Shown: one piece after another, positions 30,708 through 54,978 of the stretch
How positions within the stretch are numbered: the stretch's first letter is position 1
Layout: every line of letters starts with the position of its first letter
NCBI GenBank assembly: GCA_022885665.1
Contig: JAGQDJ010000623.1
Coordinates: 46,827-110,826, forward strand
Source of the DNA: Triops longicaudatus
Lineage: Eukaryota; Arthropoda; Branchiopoda; Notostraca; Triopsidae
DNA length: 64,000 nt
Direction: 5' to 3'
The notes under the pieces: generated by a model
What the model was told of the DNA's origin: nothing
The model's database searches: none
What the model saw: only the letters and a program-made list of their open reading frames with translations
Position numbers and translations under genes: made by a program

Positions 30708-33362
30708 TCAGCAACCAAGATTATCTTGTTCGGACTCTCCTGGAAGTCTGGAGCTAGGAGTTTCATTGTTTCCTTTAGTTCGAATACTGCTCGGAATGTA
30801 GGATGCCGCTGCCGGATACGGCGTCACGGCAGGTGTTGAAGCAACCGACGTACTAAGCTCACACTGATCTAACAGACGTAACAACTCTTCTGGCGTGGGA
30901 CCACCAGAAGTTTGCGTAGCTACAGAACATAAATGTCATTCAAATAAAGAATTCTAACGAAGTCACTTTAAAATTACCAGGCTCTCCTTTCCCCGCCAAA
31001 TCCAAAGCTGTAGTTAGGTCCCATATTTGCACAGCGCCATTGCTATGACCCGTAAATAAAAATCTCCTAGGTCGAGAACCCATTCGGCTAGAACCCTCAC
31101 ACTCATGAACCCAATACGAAGTAATCATAGTTCCGTCAACTGACTTTATCACACAAACACGTTTCCCCGTTGAAGCTAAACGCACAAATAATTGATCCGT
31201 CTCTGGAACAACTTTCTGTACAAATAGTTGCTCGTCATCTTGCTCTCCATATGGCCCTATAACGCATTTACATAATTATACATTCACCAAGACTACGAAT
31301 AAGAAAAAAATACCGCAATCGTTTCCAGGCAATGCAGCAGCAATTGACGACTCAGCTTCATCTAAAGCTATAATTTTGAAGGAGGCAACTGGTGTAGAAC
31401 CAGGCTGCGTAGAGATCATGCCTCGAAATCTTGTCACGCTCCAAGTGCGAACATGATTATACTCACTGCAAACCGAAACCAAGTACTTTTCTGACAGTCG
31501 AACCTGCAAGCAAAAACAGAAACGAAGAATAGATAACTTTTTTCTCACTAAAATTTAAGAAGTAATAAAAACCTTAATGATAGGGCTACGATGTGCCGTA
31601 AAAGTCTGCAACAAATGAGGACCATGGCCAACGTACTCGGGATGCTGTACGATAATACGCACAGTCCCAGAACTCGTTCCGTACGCAATTTCCACGAAGT
31701 TGTTTCCTGCGACGTTCGGAGCGCCTAAAAGTATACCAACACAAAACAATGAAATACAAATGAACTGTACGCGAATTAATAAGTATACCCATAGCCCTGT
31801 GTTATATACCTGTTCTGGAATTGACGTAAACAGAAATTGCTGTAATGCTATCATGGGATGGGTCACGGTAAAGTTCGGTTACGAGCAGATCATTATCTTT
31901 CATACGCAAAGGAAATTTCTGCATATCAATATAACAAATAGCTCCGTTGACACAGCCTAATAACAACAAAGTCCCAGCTGTGTCATAACTTGTTATGAGG
32001 GAAACATCCTGTATCTGCCAATGTTGAGTCATAGCATGCCAAACTCCAATTCTGCCAATCGGTGACCTCGATAACGCCACCAGCTGACTTCCAATGAAAA
32101 ATAGTGACTCCACTGGCACGTTCAAATTGAAATTGCCTGACGATGCCAAACAATTAGTTTTTATATTTATTTAAATTATCTCAGCTTTTATTTATTTGTT
32201 TCCATTAAAAAGTACCTATATCAGCTTTCGTGCCATTATCCGAAATTCCCCATAGACTAATGTTCGGCCCACAGGCTACAGCTACCATTTTAGCAATAAC
32301 CAGGCCTTGTTCATTTGCAGCGGCCAAGGGTGGGCCCATTTTCCCATTTATTGCCACACGATCCACGCGACCTTCCAAGTGCGGAGACACAAATATTAGT
32401 TTCCACCCACCGGAGTCCTTCTGTCTGTAACGAAAAGAGTTTAACAGAAATGTTGAGAATCAAAAACTGCTTTACTTATAGCAACAGATTATGTGAGGAT
32501 AAGCTACGAGGATCCAGTTGTTATGAGCTTTAATCTTTTGGACTTGCAGTGGATCGACACCTCGGACTGCAAACGAACCATTAATTAGTAGGAATCATTA
32601 TTTTCGCATTATTAAAATGAATTACTGCCTTGCAAGCCGCCTAAAATAGAAGCAAGCTGTTGTTTCACAGAGCGGCTAACATCTCCCAAACTTGCACGGG
32701 AATATCTCACATCGAACGAGGAAGATCGCGAGTGATAACTTCTTAAAGATCCGAAACCTCGATGATGAACAAAGGATGAGCTTCGTGAGTGACTAGATTC
32801 ATCTGCGTCTTGAGCCAAATTCTGCGGCCCAAGTTCCTCTGATGGGGAAGGTATTGCTAAATAAAGAATAGTTAAATCGAAATATAAGAAACAATAATTC
32901 TGAAATAAGTTTAAAATATTGTTAAAATATAAATGCTTGTTATTACCCGGTGGACTAAGATAGCCATAGAAAAGCACATCTCCACAGCATGACGTATTGA
33001 TATCTTCAACTACGCTTAATCGACGAACTAATGGCGTTATGCCATAGAAATCGGCTTCGTGTCTTAAAGCTCGGGCCGCGTCATCTTTTAAGACGCTAAT
33101 CTCTTTGGTGCGTAAGTATTTTAATATATGAGAAAATAAGGTTGGATCTCTGTCAATAAATATAGCCCCGGTTTCGTCGTGAAGCGTAGAAATTCGGCCA
33201 CTCAACATAGCGGTGAAGAATGTATCGGGAATCCATGTTAAAGTCTGCCTTGAAGTGCCAAATCTATAATGGAAATACAAACAAATTATACAAATGTCCA
33301 ATAATTATGTAACACTACCTAGTTCCACCAACGTTAAGGTAGATTATATCACTAGCTTGCAT
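30708..33362 (-). CDS. SHKBP1: BTB and WD-repeat protein of the KCTD3/SHKBP1 family, 683 aa
   Basis: Ten exons close in frame: 33362-33319, 33263-32947, 32856-32626, 32566-32476, 32424-32216, 32136-31810, 31724-31573, 31503-31314, 31256-30978 and 30919-30708. The protein begins MQASDIIYLNVGGTRFGTSR, a KCTD-type BTB (T1) domain ending near residue 105. A Ser-rich linker follows (SHSRSSSFVHHRGFGSLRSY), then WD-type repeats (VSPHLEGRVDRVAING, LFTGHSNGAVQIWDL). The C-terminal part contains GGPTPEELLRLLDQCEL. Insects have one such gene, while vertebrates have KCTD3 and SHKBP1, so the symbol is approximate. KCTD3 binds and stabilises HCN channels; SHKBP1 modulates EGFR trafficking through SH3KBP1. 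The role here is unknown. Confidence 0.9.
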
Positions 33363-33864
33363 ATCCCCGATCTTTTTTAATAACCTGGTTATTTTTGTTT
33401 AGCAGCTGGTTCTCGAAGCGTAGTAGTCGAGCTTAGTTAGAAGAGGAGTTGCCTCCGAATAGGCAGTCAGAATGTAATTCAACAATCTTATTATTACTTT
33501 TCAACACTCGTTTCAGTGAAAAACTATATAAAATTCCACTCCATTTTTACTCTTAATTGTAGGAGGTGTACACTTTATACATACATCCAAGGCATAAAAA
33601 AAAATAATAAAAAAATCTGTTGGAAAATGAAATTCTTAGGAACCAGTAAGCCACGCCCAAAGAATCTTTTCGTTTAGTAGCTACGCAGAGAAACATTACA
33701 AGTCCACGTTGTTTGGCTCCGACACGTGATTGCAGTTGTGCAAAAACGGATTTCTGTAAAAAGTGGGCTCGTTATTTGTAATTACCCACTACACACATAT
33801 GCAATCTGTGTTTTGGCTGTTCTCGTGAACTTAATGTGGTTCTTTCGCACGCTTTCCATTCTTC
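33363..33864. promoter_or_regulatory. Intergenic between divergent SHKBP1 and ELAC2
   Basis: Presumably holds both promoters. No clear motif or repeat seen. Confidence 0.4.
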
Positions 33865-36800
33865 ATGCCTTTTAACCTTAGTAGGGTATTTAGAGATAGA
33901 TTGTCCTTCTCCTTTCTAAGCAGCTTTCACAAGGTTCATACCCTGAACTTGTTAAATCGTCGTCTGCCTAGTAGATCCATCGTTAGCAGCCAATCTGCTC
34001 TCGACAAATTTAAGAAAAATCCCTTAAATGACCTTTTGTTAAAAATGCCGAAAGAACCTAAACACGTGGGCGAATTGCAAGCGAAAAGACAAGTTAAGAA
34101 ACAGCAAGTTTCGAAATATATTCCAGGAACCATAACTTTGCAAGTTTTGGGAAGTGGAGCTCATGGTGCTCCTCGTTCATTATATGTTTTCACTGATCAA
34201 TCTAGGTAGACTTGGCTTTTCAATTTATTAGTAAATATTTAAATATTCATTATTGCATACATAAAGGTATTTATTCAATTGCGGCGAAGGATCCCAGCGT
34301 CTTGCCCATGAACACAAAATGAAACTCGCAAGACTGGAGCATATTTTCATCACCCACACGAATTGGGATAACTTAGGTGGTTTACCAGGTGTCGCTTTAA
34401 CAATTCAGGACGTCGGGGTGCCTCACATACATCTTCATGGTGCACCGAGAATTGTAGTTGACACTTTAATTGAATTTTGTTTTACGAACTGTTTGCTAAA
34501 CGTGTTTACTTTTCATAGCTAAGCCTGTTCGAATCAGCTAGGCGTTTCATTATCCTTAAAGATCTGGACATTAGCGCTGTGAACGCTACAAATGACTCTA
34601 AATTCGAAGATACTGTAATGACCGTTTCGTACGTTCCGCTGTGGAAGAAAACGGTGTCCAGAGTCAATCAAGAGCAGCAATCGACATCCGAGTCCGGAGA
34701 TGAAACCGATTATTACGCGAACGAGAAGAGAAAATGTAAGAAACCAAAATTGGAGAATGGAGACACTTCGTTTGCCTCTGGCGATGTTAGCATTGCCTAT
34801 GTCTGCAAGATCCAGCCAAAACCTGGCATGCTTTTACTCGAGAAGTGTGTTGAAAAAGGTGTTCCCCCTGGGCCTTTATTAGGGCTTTTGAAAAATGGAG
34901 AGGATATTACGTTGCCTTCCGGTGAAATTGTTAAATCGTCGGACGTATGTTCGCCAAATGATCCTGGACCGCTTTTCATTGGTAATACTTCATTTAGGTC
35001 ATTTCTTGTGCTTGTTTTTTTATAATTTTGTGCTTTGTATTGACTGACCACGTAGTTCTTTTCGATAATCAGTTTTGTAAACTTGTGTAGCCCGTTTTTT
35101 ATATCATAATTTTTCTATTTAATGTTATTGCATAATGAATGAAATTCCTTTCACTAATATCACTTTAAAACTACATCAGTCAATTAACCTTTTTTTCCCC
35201 TTTTTGTTAATAACTAGTCGTGGACTGCCCTTCAGACGAGTTCCTAGAAGCTTTGACGACGAATCCTGAACTAAACAAGTATCATTCAAGCACACAAGAT
35301 GGGACGACGCAAGAGTTGGAAATTATGGTCCATTTTTCGCCTGCACTCATTGTCCAAAGACCTATTTACCGTGAATGGCTAGCGAAGTTTCCAAGTTCTA
35401 CGAAACATCTCTTCTTGGGCCAGTCAAGCGTAAGTGACTATAGCATTGATGTATGTGGGCGTGGTTTAGGCAGTGAAGCGGTCCATAGGATTCAACACAA
35501 GCTACATGAACTGCACCCTCAAATTTTCCCACTTCTCGGTGAAAGTTTTCCAGATTCTGGTTCCTCAGATGGGCAACACATACCGGGTGAAACCTTACTA
35601 AATTATCACTTGCGTCCCAAAATGGGTCTTGACAGGTTTGAAGCTTATTAATTTAACGTCAACTCCTTGATGAGTGCTGATAACTTCTTTTTTCCCAGGT
35701 CTGCAATTTTCAAAGTGCAACCAGAGCAATACGTTGGTGAATTCCAGTCAATTTCTGATTTCTCCGAGGCACTAGAAGATCTTCGACAGAAGCTGAAATT
35801 AGTTGAACCCAGTGACACCCGAGAATACCCCCGTGTTGTATTTTTGGGTACCGGTTCTTGCATACCAAATAAGACGAGGAATACCAGCGCTATTCTAGTC
35901 GAATATTGGCAAGTATATTTTGCGTCAAATTGTCCCTTGGCTAATTGTGGTTGTTGGGTTGCCCGGTTTTCAGTTTGGTAGTCGTTTACATAGACACTGA
36001 TATAACTAAACTAGAGAAAAAACTTAGACGTGGACAATCCACAATTTACATGCAAAAATTTCGTAAATAAATTGTGCGAGAGTTAGATATTTTTTCGCAT
36101 ATAAGCTTTTAAGAGTTTTGTAAAAAAAAAAAAAAAAGTTAGCTTTGTCGCCAATTTTTCTTTGTCTTATAAATATCGATTTCGTTAAAGGTTCGTTGTT
36201 TCGTTAAAGGTTCATTAGAAACCCGTTATTCTTTTTATTATTATTTTCTTATGTTTTCCTTAAAAATGGAATTGATTTAATTAACATTAATAATTCGACT
36301 AATTTGACAGCCCAGAGCGTTTCTTGATGATGGATTGCGGTGAAGGCACTTATGGCCAGTTAGTGCGCTTCTTCGGTTCTGCAGTTCAGCGCGTAATGTG
36401 CAACTTAGACGCCATTTACGTGTCCCATCTGCACGCCGATCATCACATCGGTCTCGTTGGCTTACTGCAAGCCCGCAGGAAAGCCCTTCGTAACACTAAC
36501 GATGCAAACGAACTCGAAAAGCTGCTATTGATAGCTCCGCATCAGATAACCCATTGGCTGTCGTTATACCACCGCAATTTTGAACCATTGCTTTCCGATT
36601 TTGAACTAATCCCCAACGCTAAACTCGCGTCCCAAGACAAAGAAGCTTGCGGTGTGCTGCAAACTCGATTGAACGCTTCAGTAGTTACCACTCTAGTTAA
36701 GCATTGTCCAAACGCATTCGGCATGGCGTTTACCTTCGCCAATGGCTACAAAATGGTTTATTCTGGAGATACCATGCCGTGTGAAGAACTGGTTACTATT

Positions 36801-37439
36801 GGTATGTTTTGAAACCCATGAAAGGCCTTAATTATTATAAAGTATTTTTGTTATTTATTTTGATTCTCACATCACGTGCCAATTGCATTAAAAAAAATGA
36901 TTTTGTTTTAACTTGAATTCGCCTCATTTCATCTCGTTTTTTCTGACTTTCGGTCTTCGATCTTAATTTACATTGTGGTTTTTCCTGTAGGCCGTGACTG
37001 TGATTTGCTTATTCATGAGAGCACTATGGAAGACGGCTTAGAAGCTGAAGCCTTGCTCAAAACCCACAGCACGACATCACAAGCGATCGAAATGGGAAAG
37101 AAAATGAATGCAAAATTTACGCTGTTGACGCACTTCAGTCAACGATACGCCAAAGTGCCCGTTTTCTCAGAAGCTTTCGGGCGCAACGTGGGAATCGCGT
37201 TTGATAACATGGCAGTAAGGGTTTTGAGGCTTTGCAGTTGGATAGCATCTCTGATATGTTCTCTCTCCCAGGTTCGACCACGTGACTTCGACTGTTTACC
37301 CTTATTTCTGCCTACGCTGAAGCTCATGTTCGCTGAACATTACGAAGAGATGGAACATAAGATGGCCAAACGGCTTTTGCGAACGCAGCGAGCACAGTTA
37401 AAGGAGTCCAGACCTGCAATGGGCGTTGAGCCAAGTTGA
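33865..37439 (+). CDS. ELAC2: Ribonuclease Z, long form (ELAC2), 833 aa
   Basis: Eight exons close in frame: 33865-34205, 34267-34453, 34519-34981, 35218-35635, 35699-35908, 36311-36801, 36991-37214 and 37272-37439. The enzyme cleaves the 3' trailer from tRNA precursors in nucleus and mitochondria. The N-half has a degenerate metallo-beta-lactamase fold (FNCGEGSQRLAHEH, FITHTNWDNLGGLPG). The C-half is catalytic: FLGTGSCIPNKTRNTSA, MDCGEGTYGQL and the zinc motif SHLHADHHIGL (about residue 579). Later come YSGDTMPCEELV and THFSQRYAKVP. The first ATG gives a basic mitochondrial presequence. A second in-frame Met (LLLKMPKEPKHV) could start the nuclear form. Intron 5 has a GC donor. Human ELAC2 has 826 residues. 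Confidence 0.96.
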
Positions 37440-37970
37440 GTTCTAGAGGATAATAAACGGACAGTCATTCTATACCGAATTTATTACGTTCGGGGAGAAA
37501 GGGGGGAACTGGGCTTTTGCGCAAAAGAAAACAAGAGCGAAGGGTTACAGTCTGGCACATGACTAGGAAAAAGATGTTCAGAAAATTAAACTTCAGAAGA
37601 AAATGAAAAGCCCACAAAACGCACAAGAGGAAGTTTTCTTTTTGTTTTTCTTTTAGCGAACATTTGCATAGTACTTATTGATAAAAACGCTTAAAAAAGA
37701 CTGAAGAACATCCTTTGCAAAAAAAAACAGGGCGGAAATTTCATCGTTTTCTATAAGGAGCAAGAGGGATCGTACAAAATTGGAGCAAATAGGCGAAAGA
37801 CTGAGCACGAACAGAAAAGCCAAGGCAGCAAATTTGCATAAGTTCCCATTAATTAGCTTTTATCATAATTTTTTGTTGGTTTCCGAACACATAAAAAGAC
37901 AATATTTCTCCATTGCAAAAAAAAAAAGACAAAAAAGTTCCTCAGCGTACGAAAGATGACAGAACAGAAC
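37440..37970. other. 3' UTRs of convergent ELAC2 and RhoGDI
   Basis: An AATAAA at about 37451 probably ends ELAC2. The rest is A-rich and likely RhoGDI 3' UTR. Nothing else recognised. Confidence 0.5.
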
Positions 37971-39048
37971 TCATTTCGCCCAGTCTTTCTTGATTTCGAA
38001 AGACCACTCCCATTTCAAATGCTCGTTCTTGTCGTCATCCGTGAAAAGGGAGGTCACACTATAATGACCACGGGCTAGCATTCCCGAAGGAGCGTCTTCA
38101 GCTGGAGTGGTATAAGATTGGAGCTCCAGTTTCGGTGCATAACTTCCGACCATATGACTCATCTTGTCAACTGCAATGAATCACAAACGATAATAAACAG
38201 GCGTGCCATTGGTAAGGGATTTTTATAGACACTTTACCTTGGATGCCCGACCGATACGTCTTTTGAACATACTTCAATCCATGGACGATTTCATGCTGAA
38301 CGTGGAAATCAATGCGAATACGGTAGGACACGCCCTCTTTAATCACGAAAGTCTGTAAATGTACATAAACCAAATATGCGCATAAAAATCTTAACTGTAA
38401 GTTATCCGGGACAATTTACTTGTTTCTTGAGCTGAGTTAAATCACCAGTAAGGTCAAGTTCCATGACAGGAGCTCCTTCACTAACTAACGCCAACCTACG
38501 GACCAAAACATGTCTTTCATCCGCGGGATCTGTAAAGAAAACAATTCTTCGATGAAGCAACGTGCTGAAACAGTTTGTGTTTGGCAGTAAAAGCCTCGTA
38601 CAACACGTACACAGCTACATCACGTGAAGCTGTAAAAATGTGCATAAATACAAAGTTAACTAAATATTTAACCGGTCAGAAAACTTATTTTCTAAGCACG
38701 TTTTACGCTTTCCTACAGCAAGTAATAATGCTGCACGTCATTTAAAGCATCGACGCAAAAAAACTTCGATACTATTATTTTATAACATTTTTCATAACTC
38801 AAAAAACAGCAGTGCGATACAACTACTCTTACAATATAATTGTAACTTATAAAGGACGTACCAACGACAATTTTGGCAGATGTAGCACTACCCAATAAAG
38901 CTTCTTTGTACTTGCGAAGACTTTCATCTTCTTGGTCAGTGGCTAAGATTTCGTCTAAGGATTTCTGAGGCGGAGGACTGTACGTGGCATCTAACTCTTG
39001 TTCTTCTTCTCCTTCTCCCGTATGCACAGTTTCTTGCTCTTCTGACAT
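37971..39048 (-). CDS. RhoGDI: Rho GDP-dissociation inhibitor, 203 aa
   Basis: Four exons close in frame: 39048-38862, 38529-38420, 38352-38238 and 38170-37971. The N-terminal arm is acidic and disordered, with the switch-binding helix (QKSLDEILATDQEDESLRKY). The immunoglobulin-like domain follows (TFVIKEGVSYRIRIDFHVQH, EIVHGLKYVQKTYRSG, MVGSYAPKLELQSYTTPAED, KWEWSFEIKKDW). These match RhoGDI, which extracts prenylated Rho, Rac and Cdc42 from membranes and holds them in the cytosol. Length is the usual 203-204 residues, and all the regions that form the geranylgeranyl pocket are present. Confidence 0.97.
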
Positions 39049-40074
39049 CTTGAACGGATTTCAAACTATAGAAATTCACAAAACTCCAGATCAAATGTCT
39101 ATCTCAAAACCAGTTATCGCACAGCCGGATACCGGAAAACAGATAAACGCAACCAAGTTACGATGTCAATTCATACGGCCTACACCCATACACCCCATTT
39201 GATTAAAGGGAGTCAAAGAGGTTTTGGAAATGGTGCAAATTTATCGTACGGTTCAACAAAAATATAGCCAGCAAAATAATATAAGGGACACTTACACTCA
39301 AGACGCAAAAACTGCAAAAACCACGCCGAAAACTTCTTTCTTTACCGAACGAATGCAAAAGTTAAACTTCTCAGTTATGTTCATATGTCACCGATAGATG
39401 GTATGCGTTGTAGACAACTAAAACAAATATTGATGAGAACATGGTTTCTCGTCCTATATAGTATACATTATTATAAGGATTATATTTCGAACCACTATTT
39501 AAAACAAACAAAGTTCTATTATTTTACTCTTTTTTTAATAATAACAGACATTTAATGAAATAGGGGTTACGAGCTGCGAAGTAAAAAAAAATAATATTTT
39601 CATAAGAAGCACCCAGGGCCAGCACCTTCGAAAAGTTTTAAATACTTTGAAATTTTAAATGTGAACCAGTTTAATGATTAAGTAATAAAAATTGAGAAAA
39701 TTGCCAAAATATAGAAAAGAGGCAGTGATGCGACAACCTGTTTCAACCTGGCAAAATCAAACTTACGGGAACTGAAAAGCCCAATCAGATCGGGAATGCC
39801 ATAATTGTAATGCAATCGTTTCTCAAACCTACTTTAACTAACTTAAAATTTATCTTTTCTGAAGGCTTAGACTATGTCTTCATAATAATGCGGAGAGTAT
39901 TTGTATATATTTAATAAGTTAAACCTAACCTACCTTTGGCCATTGGTTGCAAGAGACCCCTATCGGTGTCTTCCGCACCTGAAGCCTTAGGGTGGCCACT
40001 GAAGGGCGTCAAATAGTTGCTCCGCCGCAAGAGAAAGACTTTGAACCTTTTGGAGCCGACACTAGTGCGTAAAG
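39049..40074. promoter_or_regulatory. Intergenic between divergent RhoGDI and PKA-R1
   Basis: Contains both promoter regions. No repeat or additional gene recognised. Just before the PKA-R1 ATG the sequence becomes G+C-richer. Confidence 0.4.
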
Positions 40075-51542
<11,468 letters not shown>

Positions 51543-52842
51543 ATGGCAGGGGGTCCGTTTTATACCAGTTCTAGAGAAGAGGACCAACCAAGTGTTGGGG
51601 AAAGCATCAAATATCATACCTATTGGTTTTACTAAGTTATGTTAACTTTTGGCAGCTGAAGGTGTTAAGGTTCTTTGTAGGCTGTTTGTAAAGAAAACTA
51701 GTTTGTCAATGCAGGATGGTCAAGTATGGCTTTAAGTTTGTTAGAGTACGAGAGGAAAGCTGCTTTATGCAAAGGATTTCAATTTATGCGTTTCAAGTTT
51801 TAACAGAAAACATTTTATATAAAAATGCTTAGTTGGATCTAACGATGGAAAATTTTCTTTCTTTCTTTCTTTTTTGTGTCTGCATCGGTGCTTTTTCCTG
51901 ATATCTGCAAATCTCTGTTGTCACTCAGACTTACTTTGGTTTTATTTTTCTGTGCTCGGGGTTTTAGCTGTGGCAAAGATAATACGTCAATGCAAACGGT
52001 GCAATGGAAGCAACGCCCTGGAGGCATAACCAGATTTCTATCGTTTCTTGGACTTGGTAATTGAAGCAGAAATTGCCATGTTTGATTGACATATTAAGAT
52101 AGACAAGAACACAAAGTAGATCATTAAAAAAATTTCTGCTTTTGCTAGGAATTTGAAATCTTTTCTTTTATCCCTGCTGGTCAGGAAAACAGTGCACCAT
52201 TTCTGTGAAAAGACTAAAAAAAATCCCCATAACATAAAAGAATTATCTTCCATTTGTAGGGTACCGATTATGGATATTTGGTTTTTATTTCGAGCTATGC
52301 AGAAGCTACCGTAAACTCCACCCACTTTGCGTTGTTTTTATTCATTATCTTGGAAACCAATATCAAAGCATTATAGATCGCTTAGTCAACTAAAATTTTA
52401 TTAACCGAGTTGGATCTTTGTTATTATACTACTTCGTTTTCATGGTTGGTAAGTGAATGAGGAGCAAAGGCTAGAAAAATATATATTCAAAAAAATACGC
52501 CTCATCCTTATGTCTTCTTATGGTTTGACCCGTTTAGACGCCATACATTCTTCGTCTCCTATTGTGTAATTTATCCGAGTTAAAAAGAAACAAGAGTTCT
52601 TTGTTTTCGTCCAGTTTTTAGTCGCCATGTGACCGCAAAGTGTGTTTCATTGAGTACGTTGTACAGCAAAAAATGTTGTGGGGCAACGCAGTAAACGGAT
52701 GCCAAATTTAAGACAAATAGTGTATTTCATATTTATATTTATTCAGAGCAAATATCATAAATAAGCTTATTTTCCTTCGAAGAGATATCTTTAGTAACGA
52801 AATTTGATATAGTGTAGCGTCTCTATCGCACAATTCGAGAAG
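51543..52842. other. 3' UTRs of convergent PKA-R1 and SYT17
   Basis: A+T-rich, with no gene or repeat recognised. Presumably UTR of both genes. Confidence 0.45.
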
Positions 52843-54978
52843 CTAGAGAAACCTGCGCAAAAATTTAATTTTTAGTCCCTTTTTAACGATCGTTGCGCTT
52901 CGTACTTGATCACATTCTTCTTTGGAGCGTAGAGTGTGCCATTGGGCGATGGAAGTGCGTTCTGCTTGTAGCATATTGCTCCAGTGTGTTATTTCATGGA
53001 CGCCTGAGTACAGAAGATTAAATTTCAAATTTTATTTTATTTTTGTCCTTGTTATTGACGGAAGATTAAAAAAAAAAAAACTCGCCTGTTCCATGTTTGC
53101 CCAAGACAATCCGGCCAATGAAGTCGTCCTTCACCATACCACCATTGAAATCCCACACGCTTATAACCAAACTGACTTCATTTAATTCAGCTGATAGCAC
53201 GTTAAAACTGCCAGAGCCAAGCAAGTTAGGAGATTTTCGTTTTTAAAAAAGAAAAAAATTACTCGCGAGTTACCTAAGCGTTTCTCCGAACATGGGATCA
53301 ATGGTATTTTTCCGGTAGGTTGTTTTCTTGGATTTTACGAGTTTTCCAGCTAAGACAAGCGACACACGCACGTAGGGAACTAAAATATAAATAAGGCAAA
53401 GGGAGCAGTTAAAAATGTGTTGGAATTTGAAGGTGAGAAGCAGTAAACGTTACCTGCGCCACCAACTAAATCCGTCTGAAGGAGTTGCTTGGCGCGTAAA
53501 ATGTCGACGTTGAGACGACCAGCGGAAGGCAAGTAATTTAAAGAAAGCAGGAGTTCGCCTAGTTCAGGTACATCCTATAGAAAAAAAGAAGGAAATAGAA
53601 TGCTATATTAAATGAAACGAATAAAGAGGGAATTTTGATGAGACTTTATGGCTGTTGCACGACACTGCGGTTGTCAGCAAAAGGAAAAAAGACGTGTCAG
53701 TGTTCTTTATTTGAGCTATAATTTTGTTACCTTGTGGCAAGGAAGCAGAGGACGCCAGAGATGAACGCCCTTGATGAAGTTGATGTCGCACAAAGGTAAA
53801 AGAACTTGTCCCAAGACGTAGTGCCGTGTAAATTTGTCGAAGTCTTTCACTTTGAGCAGCAAAGTGCGCCGTTGGGCTTCCCGAGGAGATATGTCGAAGT
53901 AAAACACTTCTTCATATACAGGATTCTGAGTTTTGCTTTTCACGGAGGTTTGGCGGGAATTTTTTATGTCAGGCAACAAACACAGCTTGACGTAAGGATT
54001 TGAATGCGACTGATCCTGGCGAGATTGATCCTGGTAGAGAGGCCGCGCCAGATCCCTCGCTTGGATTACTTTCACGAGTAATTGCTTCCGATTGACATCG
54101 TACCTATGGTTTCAAAATGTGATCATACATATCAGAGCCTGACATCAGTGTATAAATTATACTTTAGTGCAGTAACGTTTAGTTTCGCTGTCGACTTTTT
54201 TTTTAGGTTCGAACTTAAATGGGAACACTCGATACTTCTTTTTTTTATCTAAAATTAATGAATTATGCAAACAGTATCCTAGACGCAGCTCGCGTTTTAT
54301 CCAAAAAGGCTTTCATTTTCCGTCTTTCACATGTTTAAGAATAGAAGTTTTATGCTTGCCATGCAAATCAAACTTATGGATGGAACAAAGGAGAACTTAC
54401 GAAATGGTAAAATGCAAATCGCCAAGAGGTGGATTAGTCAAGAAGCCGCCAACGTCAGAATTTTCGGAGTAGCCATCTTCCTCGTAGAGTTGGGGTTGAA
54501 GCTTGTACGCGTAGCAACTACGCTGCGAGGCGAGGCCGTGAGGTTGAATTCCACGGGAATTGGTTAAACCCGTCCAAAACTCAATTGGACGGAAAGAGAC
54601 TATGGCTGGCGCGCTTTTGATTCGAGTTAACAACCGTCGTTTCTCAATGGCTTGGTATGGGTCTATTTTATGTTTGCTTGACGAACCACGAAGAGGATCT
54701 TGACTGCAAGGGAACGATTCCGAGCCTTCGAAAGAGAATTCGGAACTATCTTCTGAAGGCTAGAAGAAATAGAGATAAAAAACCACAGCTCAAATGAAGA
54801 GCATGTTGTAACGGAATTGGCCTTGCCACGAATTTTCATGAATATAACAAAGTACCTGCATAATGTATTGGATATCTCGCTTGCGCTCTTCACGGGAATC
54901 GGAGCTATAATCATTATCCCAACAGCAACAGCAGCAGCACATGTGCCAGAACTTGGAGAACCATCGTACTATGTTCAT
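52843..54978 (-). CDS. SYT17: Synaptotagmin-17 (B/K protein), 393 aa
   Basis: Seven exons close in frame: 54978-54856, 54759-54401, 54103-53731, 53574-53454, 53379-53274, 53207-53086 and 53003-52843. The N-terminus has six consecutive cysteines (residues 14-19), a likely palmitoylation site that replaces a transmembrane segment, as in vertebrate B/K proteins. Two C2 domains follow: C2A has VKVIQARDLARPLYQDQSRQ, HSNPYVKLCLLPD, VKDFDKFTRHYVLGQV; C2B has LLLSLNYLPSAGRLNVDILR, VKDDFIGRIVLG. The C-terminus ITHWSNMLQAERTSIAQWHT is diagnostic. The family acts in membrane trafficking and is largely Ca2+-independent. Intron 6 starts with GC (ACAG|gcgagt); no GT donor keeps the frame. Confidence 0.95.
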
